A stretch of DNA of 16,017 bases from an uncultured Alphaproteobacteria bacterium (GCA_937928525.1 CALFWJ010000054.1:1-16017), one strand, 5' to 3'. Positions 6,786-12,944 are shown, numbered from the stretch's first letter. The notes: generated by a model not told the origin, from the sequence alone. A program made the numbers and translations.

Positions 6786-7259
6786 AGCTGCGGCCATGAG
6801 TTGGTTTTTGGCTTGAGTTGTCATGAGTATGCGTAGAATCTCGCGAGATTTTAGGGTAAAAATAGTGCCAGAGATAGATCGCTGCGCTTGGTTTGGATGT
6901 AGAATAACGCCACTTTTACGCGCAAATTTAAACCCGTTATGACTATAGGCCGTCACAGTTATGTGCGGGTCGTGATGAATGCGTATAAGCAGGCCAATAG
7001 TTGGGCAAATAAAGTTCAGAAAATGCTTTTCAGGAGCACCTTTTTGAACATCCTCGATGTAGAAGGGGGTAACGCACTCGTTTATGGCGATAAGAATGTT
7101 GTGTGGAGGCAATTTAAGTGCTTGCTCCCATGGTACAGCTAAATCTTTAGGTTTATTAAAGACCGTTTCTATATTGTGTGGGTGTGCACCCAAAAGAGTT
7201 AAAATGCGTTCAGCAACTTTTAGTCGCGCAGTTTGGGTGAATTCAGCTTCGTTAGCCAT
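6783..7259 (-). CDS. Protein of unknown function, 158 residues
   Basis: I do not recognise this protein. It begins ANEAEFTQTARLKVAERILTLLG after the initiator Met, has a mixed alpha/beta look, and contains a short hydrophobic stretch, HFLNFICPTIGLLIRIHH, near the middle. No nucleotide-binding or metal motif is evident. The frame is open to 7361, but the start at 7259 is chosen because AAAGGAT lies just upstream and the extension is low-complexity leader sequence. A CTTGACG-N12-TCCCATAC sequence at 7311-7337 may be a sigma-32-like promoter. The gene is divergent from the histone-tailed ParA gene, with two inverted repeats between them. Confidence 0.72.
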   Translation of the reverse strand: MANEAEFTQTARLKVAERILTLLGAHPHNIETVFNKPKDLAVPWEQALKLPPHNILIAINECVTPFYIEDVQKGAPEKHFLNFICPTIGLLIRIHHDPHITVTAYSHNGFKFARKSGVILHPNQAQRSISGTIFTLKSREILRILMTTQAKNQLMAAA

Positions 7260-7310
7260 AATAAATCCTTTCGGGAAGTAAAAACGGGAAAGTAAGAACG
7301 TGGTTGTTTT

Positions 7311-7337
7311 GTATGGGATTTTGCGTGAGGCGTCAAG
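7311..7337 (-). promoter_or_regulatory. Possible sigma-32-like promoter for the gene starting at 7259
   Basis: On the minus strand CTTGACG (7331-7337) is followed after 12 bases by TCCCATAC (7311-7318). It resembles the three better heat-shock promoters in the window, but the spacer is 1-2 bases shorter and the -10 has three C's instead of four. Confidence 0.4.
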
Positions 7338-7342
7338 GTGGG

Positions 7343-7376
7343 ATGCACGCGGTTCATGCATTCATCAGACGTGCAT
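7343..7376. repeat. Inverted repeat ATGCACG/CGTGCAT
   Basis: ATGCACG (7343-7349) and CGTGCAT (7370-7376) form a perfect 7-bp inverted repeat, centres 27 bases apart. It lies just upstream of the candidate promoter for the gene at 7259 and about 110 bases before the divergent ParA gene. The spacing fits binding on successive helical turns, so it is a candidate operator. Confidence 0.35.
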
Positions 7377-7399
7377 AAAAGCCACAGAGTGTGACTTTT
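7377..7399. promoter_or_regulatory. 23-bp imperfect palindrome, candidate operator of the orphan parA
   Basis: AAAAG-C-CACA (7377-7386) and TGTG-A-CTTTT (7390-7399) are complementary at 9 of 10 positions around a GAG centre. No long T run follows, so it does not look like a terminator. It lies about 90 bases before the ParA start, where autoregulators of partition genes often bind. Confidence 0.4.
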
Positions 7400-7487
7400 G
7401 TTGCACGCTCAGGCTATCTTTTTGGGGACGGGCTTTGTTAAGGTGAGGCTACCTAATTAAAAAACCCCCAATAGGAGACCCCGATTT

Positions 7488-8276
7488 ATGTCCGCTCACG
7501 TTATTACTCTCGCTCAACAAAAAGGCGGTGTAGCTAAGACCACACTTGCTATTCACCTTGCTGCGGCTTTTGCTAAACAAGGTTATTCAACTATGTTGTT
7601 CGATACTGACCCACAAGGCACGGCCAGCCACTGGCACGCTCAGCGTAAGCAAGCCGACATTGGCCTTATTGCCACATCAGGTTGGAGACTCACCCGCGAT
7701 TTAGCCATGGCCCGTGAAGCCAACGACATTATTATTATCGATACGCCACCACACGCCGAGATGGACATTAAAGTTGCCACCCGCGCTGCTGACCTTGTGT
7801 TGGTGCCTGTGCAGCCTTCTCCTGCCGATGTTTGGGCCGTTAAAGAAACCATGAACACTGTTGCCGGCGAAGCCAGTAACTCTATGGTTGTTTTGACCCG
7901 TGTTGTGCACCGTGCCAACATTACCAAAGACGTTAAAACTAAGCTTGCCATGATGGACGTTAAAGTTGCTGAGAGCGAAATTGGAAACCGCGTTCTGTTC
8001 GCTGCGAGCATGGAAACAGGCATGACAGTACTAGATGGCTTTAAAAATGTTTCTCAGACTGAAGTAGATGGTTTGGTACAAGAGGTGAGCACAATGCTTG
8101 GCCTTAAGGCGAAGAAAACCACAACTTCTGAAACAACGACTAAAGTTACTAAGGCGAAAAAGACAACTGCCAAGAAAACCACGAAGCGCGTGACCAAAAA
8201 GGTTGCCACCAGCGTGAAGGCTAAGTCTGCTGCTAAAGCTAAAACGACGAAGTCTAAAGCGAAGAAAACCGCTTAA
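7488..8276 (+). CDS. Orphan ParA-family ATPase with histone-H1-like lysine-rich tail
   Basis: The ATPase domain occupies residues 1-205. It has the deviant Walker A KGGVAKTT (12-19; the usual Gly before the second Lys is Ala), Walker A' LFDTDPQGTAS (38-46) and Walker B IIIIDTPP (81-88). This is a MinD/ParA-type dimerising ATPase of the kind that moves DNA or protein cargo over the nucleoid. From about 207 to the end the protein is almost only Lys, Thr, Ala, Ser and Val, with about 20 Lys in repeats such as AKKTTAKKTTKR, like bacterial histone-H1-like proteins. No partner gene of ParB type follows. The start is fixed by TAGGAGA about 10 bases upstream. The gene ends at a strong terminator, so it stands alone. 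It is distinct from the chromosomal parA at 14313-15134. Confidence 0.88.
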   Translation: MSAHVITLAQQKGGVAKTTLAIHLAAAFAKQGYSTMLFDTDPQGTASHWHAQRKQADIGLIATSGWRLTRDLAMAREANDIIIIDTPPHAEMDIKVATRAADLVLVPVQPSPADVWAVKETMNTVAGEASNSMVVLTRVVHRANITKDVKTKLAMMDVKVAESEIGNRVLFAASMETGMTVLDGFKNVSQTEVDGLVQEVSTMLGLKAKKTTTSETTTKVTKAKKTTAKKTTKRVTKKVATSVKAKSAAKAKTTKSKAKKTA

Positions 8277-8300
8277 GGTTTCCGTTAAAACTTAAAACAA

Positions 8301-8330
8301 AAAACCGCCCTTTAACAGGGCGGCTTTTTT
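8301..8330. terminator. Bidirectional terminator after the histone-tailed parA
   Basis: CCGCCCT (8305-8311) pairs with AGGGCGG (8317-8323) around TTAAC. A's flank the left side and six T's the right. It ends the ParA gene and also lies after the convergent gene ending at 8349. Confidence 0.92.
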
Positions 8331-8348
8331 ATGTTTGGTGTGCGGGGG

Positions 8349-8687
8349 TTAAATCTCTTCCCCTTCATTAAGTTCGATGGCCATACAGGTGGGATCGTAG
8401 CTTTCCCAGAAATAACCTTGGCATTTAGCTTTGGCTATCGCTTTTCGGGCTTTGGATTCATTCTGATCAGAGATATAAATCATGGTTTTGGTACAGTCTT
8501 TGAGGTCGTGACCCAGAATAGCTGCACATAAAATAAGATCGTCAATGGCTTTAGAATAACCATCGGCGGTTTGTATTATGCTGACGCGTTGGATGCTTTG
8601 CTGTTTGTCTATGATATGAAACAAACCAGCGGCAACCACAAGGAATGTTAACAAGAGTGTGCGTAGAATATGCGAAAATGCTTTCAT
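8349..8687 (-). CDS. Small secreted or membrane-anchored protein, unknown
   Basis: The 112-residue protein starts with a basic residue pattern and a hydrophobic segment (about 8-26, ILRTLLLTFLVVAAGLF), a signal peptide or anchor. The remaining domain contains four Cys (54, 65, 89, 101), which could form two disulfides after export, and ends acidic (ELNEGEEI). The sequence AIDDLILCAAILGHDLKDC recalls short periplasmic domains, but I cannot assign a family. A TTGCCG-N18-TATAAA promoter lies about 45 bases upstream; the Shine-Dalgarno is weak. It shares the terminator at 8301-8330 with the convergent ParA gene. Confidence 0.7.
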   Translation of the reverse strand: MKAFSHILRTLLLTFLVVAAGLFHIIDKQQSIQRVSIIQTADGYSKAIDDLILCAAILGHDLKDCTKTMIYISDQNESKARKAIAKAKCQGYFWESYDPTCMAIELNEGEEI

Positions 8688-8730
8688 GAAAAAGATCCAG
8701 TTCTGGCAAGATGTTACGGTAAGTCATATA

Positions 8731-8760
8731 TTTATAACGGATTTAGCATACAGACGGCAA
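8731..8760 (-). promoter_or_regulatory. Sigma-70-type promoter for the gene starting at 8687
   Basis: On the minus strand TTGCCG (8755-8760) is followed after 18 bases by TATAAA (8731-8736). Confidence 0.5.
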
Positions 8761-8776
8761 GTAAAAGCTATAAACG

Positions 8777-8807
8777 CCAAAAGCGCCCAAACAATGTTCG
8801 GGCGCTT
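8777..8807 (-). terminator. Terminator of the phasin-like gene
   Basis: AAGCGCCC (8781-8788) pairs with GGGCGCTT (8800-8807) around a 11-base loop. On the minus strand the stem runs into CTTTTGG. It lies 9 bases after the stop of the gene ending at 8816. Confidence 0.75.
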
Positions 8808-8815
8808 GAGGTTGG

Positions 8816-9424
8816 TTAGTTGCTGGCACCACCGCCGCCAAAGCCCCATCTTTTCTTTTCCGATTTGTCTTCGACAGGAGTTGCTTCAACCGCATCGTCA
8901 TCACTGTCCGCATTTGGCACAAAATCAACAACTTTGCTGCTGCCTTCACCATCGTCGTTTGCAACGGATGCTTCGGCTAGGTTGGCAAGCTCTTCTTCGT
9001 CGAGTTCGATATTGAGGTCGTCGACGTTGATGTCAACTTCTGGTTCAGGCAGGTCATGATCCATTTCAACCAATTTAATGGAGGCTTTACTGTCGGTCAC
9101 CAGGCCATTTATTTCAGTAGTGAAGTTGCTTTTGAGCTCTTCTAGGGCGGCTGCAAAAGCTGTTGTTGCTGCGGCAGATTTGTCTTTGAAATCTTTTTGT
9201 GCAGTCATGATTGCAGGGAGCCGCTTGGCATCCAGCAAAGATTTTTCCCATTCTTCATTGGTTGGATTGGCTTTGCCGGCATCGCTGGCGGAAGAAATCG
9301 CTTCTTGCGTTTGCTCGTCAAAGAAATCATTGGTTTGTTCAACCAGATCATTTATTTGAGAGAAGACATCTTCAACGGACGTGCTTTTAAAAGAGCTGTT
9401 TGCCGCATTGTTTGTGTTTTCCAT
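8816..9424 (-). CDS. Phasin-like acidic protein under a heat-shock-type promoter
   Basis: The 202-residue protein begins with a Ser/Asn-rich segment and an amphipathic helical region (VEDVFSQINDLVEQTNDFF). A long Ala-rich helix follows (SAAATTAFAAALEELKSNF), as in phasins that coat storage granules. A strongly acidic, probably disordered stretch comes next (EPEVDINVDDLNIELDEEELANL), and the C-terminus is RWGFGGGGASN. The phasin resemblance is only in helix character. The frame is open to 9496, but the start at 9424 is set by AGAGGA 7-8 bases upstream. Transcription should start near 9513 from the sigma-32-type promoter at 9521-9548. The leader carries two hairpins. No phaC or phaZ is nearby, so a granule role is unsupported by context. 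Confidence 0.75.
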   Translation of the reverse strand: MENTNNAANSSFKSTSVEDVFSQINDLVEQTNDFFDEQTQEAISSASDAGKANPTNEEWEKSLLDAKRLPAIMTAQKDFKDKSAAATTAFAAALEELKSNFTTEINGLVTDSKASIKLVEMDHDLPEPEVDINVDDLNIELDEEELANLAEASVANDDGEGSSKVVDFVPNADSDDDAVEATPVEDKSEKKRWGFGGGGASN

Positions 9425-9432
9425 AGTGTAGT

Positions 9433-9456
9433 CCTCTGCCCATGGGGCGCTGAAAA
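9433..9456 (-). promoter_or_regulatory. Shared 5'-leader hairpin element (copy 1)
   Basis: In the mRNA of the phasin-like gene UUUUCAGC is followed by GCCC-CAU-GGGC (9445-9448 with 9438-9441) and then AGAGGA, the Shine-Dalgarno. Order and spacing match three other leaders at 9967-9993, 12799-12824 and 13780-13812. This copy is the most divergent of the four, lacking the AAC. Confidence 0.5.
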
Positions 9457-9477
9457 GGGGCGATGTGCTCGCCCCTT
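9455..9477 (-). promoter_or_regulatory. Strong hairpin in the 5' leader of the phasin-like gene
   Basis: AAGGGGCGA (9455-9463) and TCGCCCCTT (9469-9477) are perfectly complementary over 9 bp with a 5-base loop. In the mRNA the stem ends in four U's. It could act as an attenuator, a transcript stabiliser or part of a thermosensing leader; it does not pair with the Shine-Dalgarno itself. Confidence 0.55.
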
Positions 9478-9520
9478 GGTTAAAGTGGCGAAACACGGGT
9501 GTTCCATGGTTTCAAAGAAG

Positions 9521-9550
9521 ATATGGGGCTTGGTTTCAGGGTTTCAAGGG
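9521..9550 (-). promoter_or_regulatory. Sigma-32-type (RpoH) promoter for the phasin-like gene
   Basis: On the minus strand CCCTTGAAA (9542-9550) is followed after 13 bases by CCCCATAT (9521-9528). Both boxes match the RpoH consensus CTTGAAA and CCCCATNT at its known spacing. It lies about 97 bases before the start codon. Confidence 0.75.
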
Positions 9551-9570
9551 CATGTAGGCATTTTTTAGCA

Positions 9571-9608
9571 AAAAAGCAAAAACCGCCCGACTTTTTAGGG
9601 TCGGGCGG
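9571..9608 (-). terminator. Terminator of the small coiled-coil gene
   Basis: CCGCCCGAC (9583-9591) pairs perfectly with GTCGGGCGG (9600-9608). On the minus strand it is followed by TTTTTGCTTTTTT. It lies 7 bases after the stop of the gene ending at 9616. Confidence 0.9.
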
Positions 9609-9615
9609 CTTAAGG

Positions 9616-9963
9616 TTAGGCTTTGCCTTGCGGCGGAACTTCGCTCAGAAATATTTTTCTAAGTTCATCTTGCCGATTTGTCATTTCGGCATGAAGTGCC
9701 CGGTATTCGGCAAAAATCAATTTATTTGATTCTTTAGCCATGGCGGCAGCTTTTTCCAATTTTGCTGGCAGGGTGTCCAGCGCATTAAAGTCTGTCACAA
9801 TTTGCCGAAGCCCCACGGCATAAGCATCGAATTCTGCTGGCGACATGCCAACGGTGTCCGTGCTTTTTGCTGCCGCAATATTTGCAGTGAGCTTATTTGC
9901 TTGTGCGGCAAGGTCATCATGTAACTGCTCGATGATTTCAGCCACAGTTTTTGTAGTCATCAA
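9616..9963 (-). CDS. Small helical (coiled-coil) protein under a heat-shock-type promoter
   Basis: The 115-residue protein is soluble and predicted to be almost all helix. Heptad-like runs occur at about 6-32 (VAEIIEQLHDDLAAQANKL) and 65-105 (PAKLEKAAAMAKESNKLIF and beyond). It has no Cys and no signal peptide. Two adjacent ATG codons (9963 and 9960) could start it; AAAGG 6 bases before the first favours 9963. It has a near-perfect sigma-32-type promoter at 10026-10054 and the shared leader hairpin. It is similar in character to the neighbouring phasin-like protein, and both may bind a common surface or partner. I do not recognise the family. Confidence 0.75.
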   Translation of the reverse strand: MMTTKTVAEIIEQLHDDLAAQANKLTANIAAAKSTDTVGMSPAEFDAYAVGLRQIVTDFNALDTLPAKLEKAAAMAKESNKLIFAEYRALHAEMTNRQDELRKIFLSEVPPQGKA

Positions 9964-9966
9964 AAA

Positions 9967-9993
9967 CCTTTCTGCCCTTGTGGGCGGTTAAAA
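9967..9993 (-). promoter_or_regulatory. Shared 5'-leader hairpin element (copy 2)
   Basis: In the mRNA CUUUUAACC is followed by GCCC-ACAA-GGGC (9982-9985 with 9974-9977) and then AGAAAGG, the Shine-Dalgarno. This is the clearest copy. A second small hairpin, ATCTA/TAGAT, lies upstream near 10003-10018. Confidence 0.55.
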
Positions 9994-10025
9994 GTATAAG
10001 TGAATCTATTATATAGATACTTAAG

Positions 10026-10056
10026 ATATGGGGCGCGCGCGCGTGAATTTCAAGGG
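10026..10056 (-). promoter_or_regulatory. Sigma-32-type (RpoH) promoter for the coiled-coil gene
   Basis: On the minus strand CTTGAAA (10048-10054) is followed after 14 bases by CCCCATAT (10026-10033). The spacer is mostly alternating CG. The bases downstream of the -10, ending in GTATC, are also shared with the promoter at 13861-13889. Leader length is about 55 bases. Confidence 0.8.
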
Positions 10057-10252
10057 GTAGACAATATTGGTGCTATGTCTGATGAATAGCGCATAAATGC
10101 TGTTTTTTAGAGCAGGGGGCGTGTGGTTTTTTTGTTATGGGTGCTGGGATAAGGCCTGTTTTGAGGTGGTCTGACATTTGAAGCGGCATGAGGCGGTGTG
10201 GTTATGGGGTAGATAGGCTGCATGACATGGACAACACCAAAGGAGAGAAAAC

Positions 10253-10750
10253 ATGAATAAACACTTAATATCTACGCCTGTAAAAGTGATTGTGGATAAA
10301 AACATACGAGACACATCGGCCGATGCCTTAAGCACCCTTATTTGGGCCACCGAGGTTTTACGGGTTAAGCGTTTCCCGAGTATTCCGACTGTGTATGAGA
10401 ACATGCCGCAATCGGGGTTTGCGGCAGCAGGGGGTGAATTTGGCGGCGGCGATGCTTATGCGCAGGCCTTAAGTATTTATCAATGCTTGTACAAGCTAGA
10501 CACTGAAGCGCAAGAAATTTTACAGCTGCACGTATGGGGTGATTACGCTACACCCACGCGATTAAAGGGCGCTCTAAAATTACAAGAGCGGTGGCGCCAG
10601 GCAGGTAAGCGCGTGCGTTTGAGTTATCGGTATTCGCACAATCAGCTCGGTACAATTTTAAGTGTGAGTAAAAGTACGGCGGGGCGCCGGCTGCACGTGG
10701 CCCTAAAAACATTAGCAAGCGAATTGCTGGCGGCAGGGTTGGTTGACTAG
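10253..10750 (+). CDS. Helix-turn-helix protein of a sigma-region-4-like type, unknown
   Basis: The 165-residue protein has a helical N-terminal part (TSADALSTLIWATEVLRVKRFP, 21-42). A middle segment follows with AQALSIYQCLYKLDTEAQEIL. The C-terminal part, SHNQLGTILSVSKSTAGRRLHVALKTL (128-154), reads as a helix-turn-helix in which the SVSKSTAGRRL segment would be the recognition helix. The layout recalls small alphaproteobacterial DUF6362-type HTH proteins, often phage-related, but I cannot confirm this by eye. The start is firm: AAAGGAG lies 7 bases upstream. DNA binding is likely. Regulation of the surrounding accessory genes would be a guess. About 200 bases upstream (10057-10252) hold no gene that I can support. 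Confidence 0.75.
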   Translation: MNKHLISTPVKVIVDKNIRDTSADALSTLIWATEVLRVKRFPSIPTVYENMPQSGFAAAGGEFGGGDAYAQALSIYQCLYKLDTEAQEILQLHVWGDYATPTRLKGALKLQERWRQAGKRVRLSYRYSHNQLGTILSVSKSTAGRRLHVALKTLASELLAAGLVD

Positions 10751-10751
10751 C

Positions 10752-10779
10752 TTGACAATGCGTATACCTATGTTAGGTT
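10752..10779 (+). promoter_or_regulatory. Sigma-70-type promoter for the gene starting at 10834
   Basis: A consensus TTGACA (10752-10757) is followed after 16 bases by TAGGTT (10774-10779). The -10 is weak. It gives the two-helix membrane protein its own promoter directly after the HTH gene. Confidence 0.5.
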
Positions 10780-10833
10780 GTAGATATAAATAAAGAAACA
10801 CATGTACTTTTAACCTTCTGGAAAGGAAGAGAT

Positions 10834-11097
10834 ATGACAACGATAGTTGAAACAACACAAGAAGAAGCGCTCAACTTAAAACTAGATAAATACCAAAAAG
10901 CTGGCTTTTGGCTAACAATAAGCGCTACTTTTTTTATGGCGGTTATTTTCACAATTTGGATAGTGCTGAACCTTGAGCACGGCACGTCCTTTTTTATGGT
11001 GGGGGGTGCTTATGCGTCTGGCATTTTTGCTGGCGGCGGCTTTGTACTTCTGAGTTTAAAAAACATTCTAACTTCAATACCAAAGGGGGGATCATGA
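10834..11097 (+). CDS. Small two-helix membrane protein, unknown
   Basis: The 87-residue protein has a charged N-terminus (about 1-22, TTQEEALNLKLDKYQKAG). Two membrane helices lie at about 25-46 and 55-76, the second rich in Gly (ASGIFAGGGFVLLSL), and the tail is short and basic. The start follows GGAAAGGAAGAG closely. Its leader also contains UUUUAACC shortly before the Shine-Dalgarno, as in the shared minus-strand leaders, but here the CCUU would pair with the AAGG of the ribosome binding site. No family recognised. Confidence 0.72.
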   Translation: MTTIVETTQEEALNLKLDKYQKAGFWLTISATFFMAVIFTIWIVLNLEHGTSFFMVGGAYASGIFAGGGFVLLSLKNILTSIPKGGS

Positions 11098-11153
11098 GCT
11101 TTTAGTAAAAGTTACACATGGCAGCAAAGTGTAGATGTTGAAAAGAGCGAGCC

Positions 11154-11222
11154 ATGAGCGCAAAAAAGAGACTTAACGCTGACATGAAAGAGTTGCGCCG
11201 TAAAATGAACCGAAAAGATTAA
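11154..11222 (+). CDS. Possible 22-residue basic peptide
   Basis: An ATG at 11154 opens a frame of 22 codons ending TAA at 11220-11222. The peptide is highly basic (Lys, Arg and one Met-Lys-Glu-Leu-Arg-Arg helix-like stretch), with only three acidic residues. Support comes from the intrinsic terminator starting 4 bases after the stop, which needs a transcript to end. The Shine-Dalgarno (GAGCGAG) is poor. It might instead be the 3' part of the upstream mRNA or a small RNA. Confidence 0.35.
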   Translation: MSAKKRLNADMKELRRKMNRKD

Positions 11223-11226
11223 AAGC

Positions 11227-11251
11227 GATCCGCTGCGGCGGGTCATTTTTT
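11227..11251 (+). terminator. Intrinsic terminator after the 10834 transcript
   Basis: GATCCGC (11227-11233) pairs with GCGGGTC (11238-11244) around TGCG, with one G-T pair, followed by A and six T's. Confidence 0.8.
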
Positions 11252-11310
11252 GTGCCTTAAATTTAGGGGCAGGGCTGGCGGGAGGTGTGTAAACGCAGTA
11301 GGATTTAACC

Positions 11311-11895
11311 ATGACAAATACAGCTTCACCTTACCCACCACTGCCCTTTGATATTACCCTGCCCACCGAGCGGCTGATACTGCGTCGTTTGCGCGAGAGC
11401 GATGCAGGCGCCATAAGAACAGCAGCGCTTCTGCCAGAGGCGGAGCTCAACAAATGGATTTTCCAAACCGAAATTTACACCGACCCCGATGCCGTGTTGG
11501 GCATTATTGCTGAAAGTACCCTAGGTATTTTACAAGGCAGCCACGTGCTGCTAGGCGCATTTGATGCTGAAGGTGGTGCCTTTAAAGTTCTGTTTGAAGT
11601 GGTGCGCGGCAAAGATGGCAAGGCTGGTAATATTGATCTTGGGTTTTGGGCGCACCCTAACGCCCGTGGGCAGGGGTTTGCTCGAGAAGCTTTAACGGCA
11701 CTCACAGATTATTTATTAACACAGCATAAGCCCGATGTGCTGCGTGTGGGCATGGATTGCGCCACCGAGAACGCCCCCGCCAACGCTTTAGCCCGTAGTT
11801 GCGGCTTTGTGCAAGAAGGCAAAAAGCCTGCTGCTTACGTTAATGGCCGCGGAGAACAGCAAGACCTTAACTTTTATGGCCGTGTCCGAGCGTAA
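11311..11895 (+). CDS. GNAT-family N-acetyltransferase (RimJ/RimL-like)
   Basis: The protein transfers an acetyl group from acetyl-CoA to an amino group; the substrate is not known. At 194 residues it has the RimJ/RimL layout: TERLILRRLRESDAGAI at 19-35, the strand GNIDLGFWAHPNARG (106-120) running into the acetyl-CoA loop NARGQGFA (117-124), and the C-terminal ENAPANALARSCGFVQEGK (153-171), in which Asn and the CGF pattern are typical. The start follows AGGAT by about 8 bases. It is a single-gene unit between two terminators. No promoter is obvious in the 60 bases upstream. Candidate substrates include a ribosomal protein N-terminus, an antibiotic or a small amine. Confidence 0.9.
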   Translation: MTNTASPYPPLPFDITLPTERLILRRLRESDAGAIRTAALLPEAELNKWIFQTEIYTDPDAVLGIIAESTLGILQGSHVLLGAFDAEGGAFKVLFEVVRGKDGKAGNIDLGFWAHPNARGQGFAREALTALTDYLLTQHKPDVLRVGMDCATENAPANALARSCGFVQEGKKPAAYVNGRGEQQDLNFYGRVRA

Positions 11896-11913
11896 TTTTA
11901 GGCCCACAATAGC

Positions 11914-11947
11914 AAAATCGCCCAGCTTTTAAGGCTGGGCGATTTTT
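11914..11947. terminator. Bidirectional terminator between the GNAT gene and the paralogue ending at 11951
   Basis: A perfect 13-bp stem, AAAATCGCCCAGC (11914-11926) with GCTGGGCGATTTT (11934-11946), has a 7-base loop, A-rich on the left arm and T-rich on the right. It can end both convergent genes. Confidence 0.92.
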
Positions 11948-11950
11948 TGT

Positions 11951-12790
11951 TTATTGAGGGAGGGGATTGTCTTGGCACCAAGTATTATATTCAGTGATGA
12001 GTTCCTCAGGGGTCCAATTTGTATCGTTTTTATAGTTTGCGAACTTAACCAAAATAGTAAGCGTTGCTAAAGACCAAACGTTGAGTTTGCCGGCAAATAA
12101 CTTAGAGATAGACGCGCTGGCAGAATAACTTCTACCGTTTGGTGTGGCGTTTTTGCTCCAACCAACGGTAGGCGCTAATCTAAAGGCTAATGCTCTTTTG
12201 TTACATTGTGCTGTTGTGTGCGTGAACAGCAATTGATTGAGCCATGTGCCAAAATGTTTAACCCGCGACTCAACAAAAACAACGCGCTTATGATTAGAGC
12301 ATTGCTTGGTGGTCCAAAGTGCATCAAGGAATGTTAATAAAGTATTGTTTACGGTAGGGACGTAATTTGGCTGTTTTTCTTCAATGTTTAAATCAATCAC
12401 AGCATCTAAGGCTGTAATACCCATAAAATCAAGCGTGAGATGCAGGCGTTGCGTAGAGAACCAAAAACAAGGCGCAATATAGCCTAAACTGCCAAGCCCG
12501 TGCACAATAATACCGCTATCTGGAACTTCGCGAAACGTAGGCAATAGGGCATCGTGTAGATTTGGTAAGGCAATTTTATCTGCCGATGAGGTTCTGGACA
12601 CAAATTTACCCTGACGACGTAACCACAGGCGCACATAGTTGCCAAAATTATGGCGGTTTTGTTTAGGTTGGCTAGAGTGCAGCCATTCATAAAGCTTGTT
12701 GAATGCGGCTTTATTTTGTTCTTCGAGGGTTGGGAGGTGAGAGTTAGGGTGGCTTTGGTATGCCAGCTGGCTGGTGGTGATGAGGGACAT
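11951..12790 (-). CDS. Unknown protein, paralogue of the downstream neighbour (copy A)
   Basis: The 279-residue protein is clearly homologous over its length to the one at 12945-13772. Shared blocks in order are AF-x-LY-x-WL (about 29-37), NR-x2-FG-x2-VRLW-x2-RQGK (about 46-62), LLPTF (about 87-91), the RL-x-LTL-x-F segment (about 114-121), L-x-FLDALW, WLNQLLF, SASISKLFAGKLNVWSLATLTI, and a C-terminal WTPEELITEYNTW. It looks soluble and mainly helical, without signal peptide or known catalytic motif, and I do not recognise the family. The start at 12790 follows AAAGG by 8 bases. Its promoter is of sigma-70 type (12852-12879), unlike the heat-shock promoter of its paralogue, although the leader hairpin is shared. 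Confidence 0.8.
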   Translation of the reverse strand: MSLITTSQLAYQSHPNSHLPTLEEQNKAAFNKLYEWLHSSQPKQNRHNFGNYVRLWLRRQGKFVSRTSSADKIALPNLHDALLPTFREVPDSGIIVHGLGSLGYIAPCFWFSTQRLHLTLDFMGITALDAVIDLNIEEKQPNYVPTVNNTLLTFLDALWTTKQCSNHKRVVFVESRVKHFGTWLNQLLFTHTTAQCNKRALAFRLAPTVGWSKNATPNGRSYSASASISKLFAGKLNVWSLATLTILVKFANYKNDTNWTPEELITEYNTWCQDNPLPQ

Positions 12791-12798
12791 GAAATATG

Positions 12799-12824
12799 CC
12801 TTTCTGTGCGGTGCACGTTAAAAC
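12799..12824 (-). promoter_or_regulatory. Shared 5'-leader hairpin element (copy 3)
   Basis: In the mRNA GUUUUAAC is followed by GUGC-ACC-GCAC (12813-12816 with 12806-12809) and then AGAAAGG. The stem differs from GCCC/GGGC at 9967-9993, yet still pairs fully, so the change is compensatory. Confidence 0.55.
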
Positions 12825-12851
12825 GAGAAGGTGTTGCTTTGTATTTGCCAG

Positions 12852-12879
12852 ATTATATACAAAAATAATGTGCATGCAA
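12852..12879 (-). promoter_or_regulatory. Sigma-70-type promoter for paralogue A
   Basis: On the minus strand TTGCAT (12874-12879) is followed after 16 bases by a perfect TATAAT (12852-12857). Confidence 0.65.
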
Positions 12880-12903
12880 TAGTTAATATGAATATAGCGC
12901 ATG

Positions 12904-12939
12904 AAAAATCCGCCCAACTGGTTAAAGTTGGGCGGATTT
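12904..12939 (-). terminator. Terminator of paralogue B
   Basis: A perfect 13-bp stem, AAATCCGCCCAAC (12906-12918) with GTTGGGCGGATTT (12927-12939), has an 8-base loop and is followed on the minus strand by T's. It separates the two paralogous genes into independent transcripts. Confidence 0.92.
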
Positions 12940-12944
12940 CGTTT

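Noticed and set aside
7260..7361. 34-residue N-terminal extension of the unknown gene at 6783
   Set aside because: It runs through the candidate promoter; the internal ATG at 7259 has a clear ribosome binding site.
8331..8531. 66-residue plus-strand frame after the orphan parA terminator
   Set aside because: Antisense to a gene with promoter and signal peptide; no ribosome binding site.
11541..11560. CACGTG at 11541, 10690 and 1087 as parS sites
   Set aside because: Only the central hexamer matches; the flanks do not.
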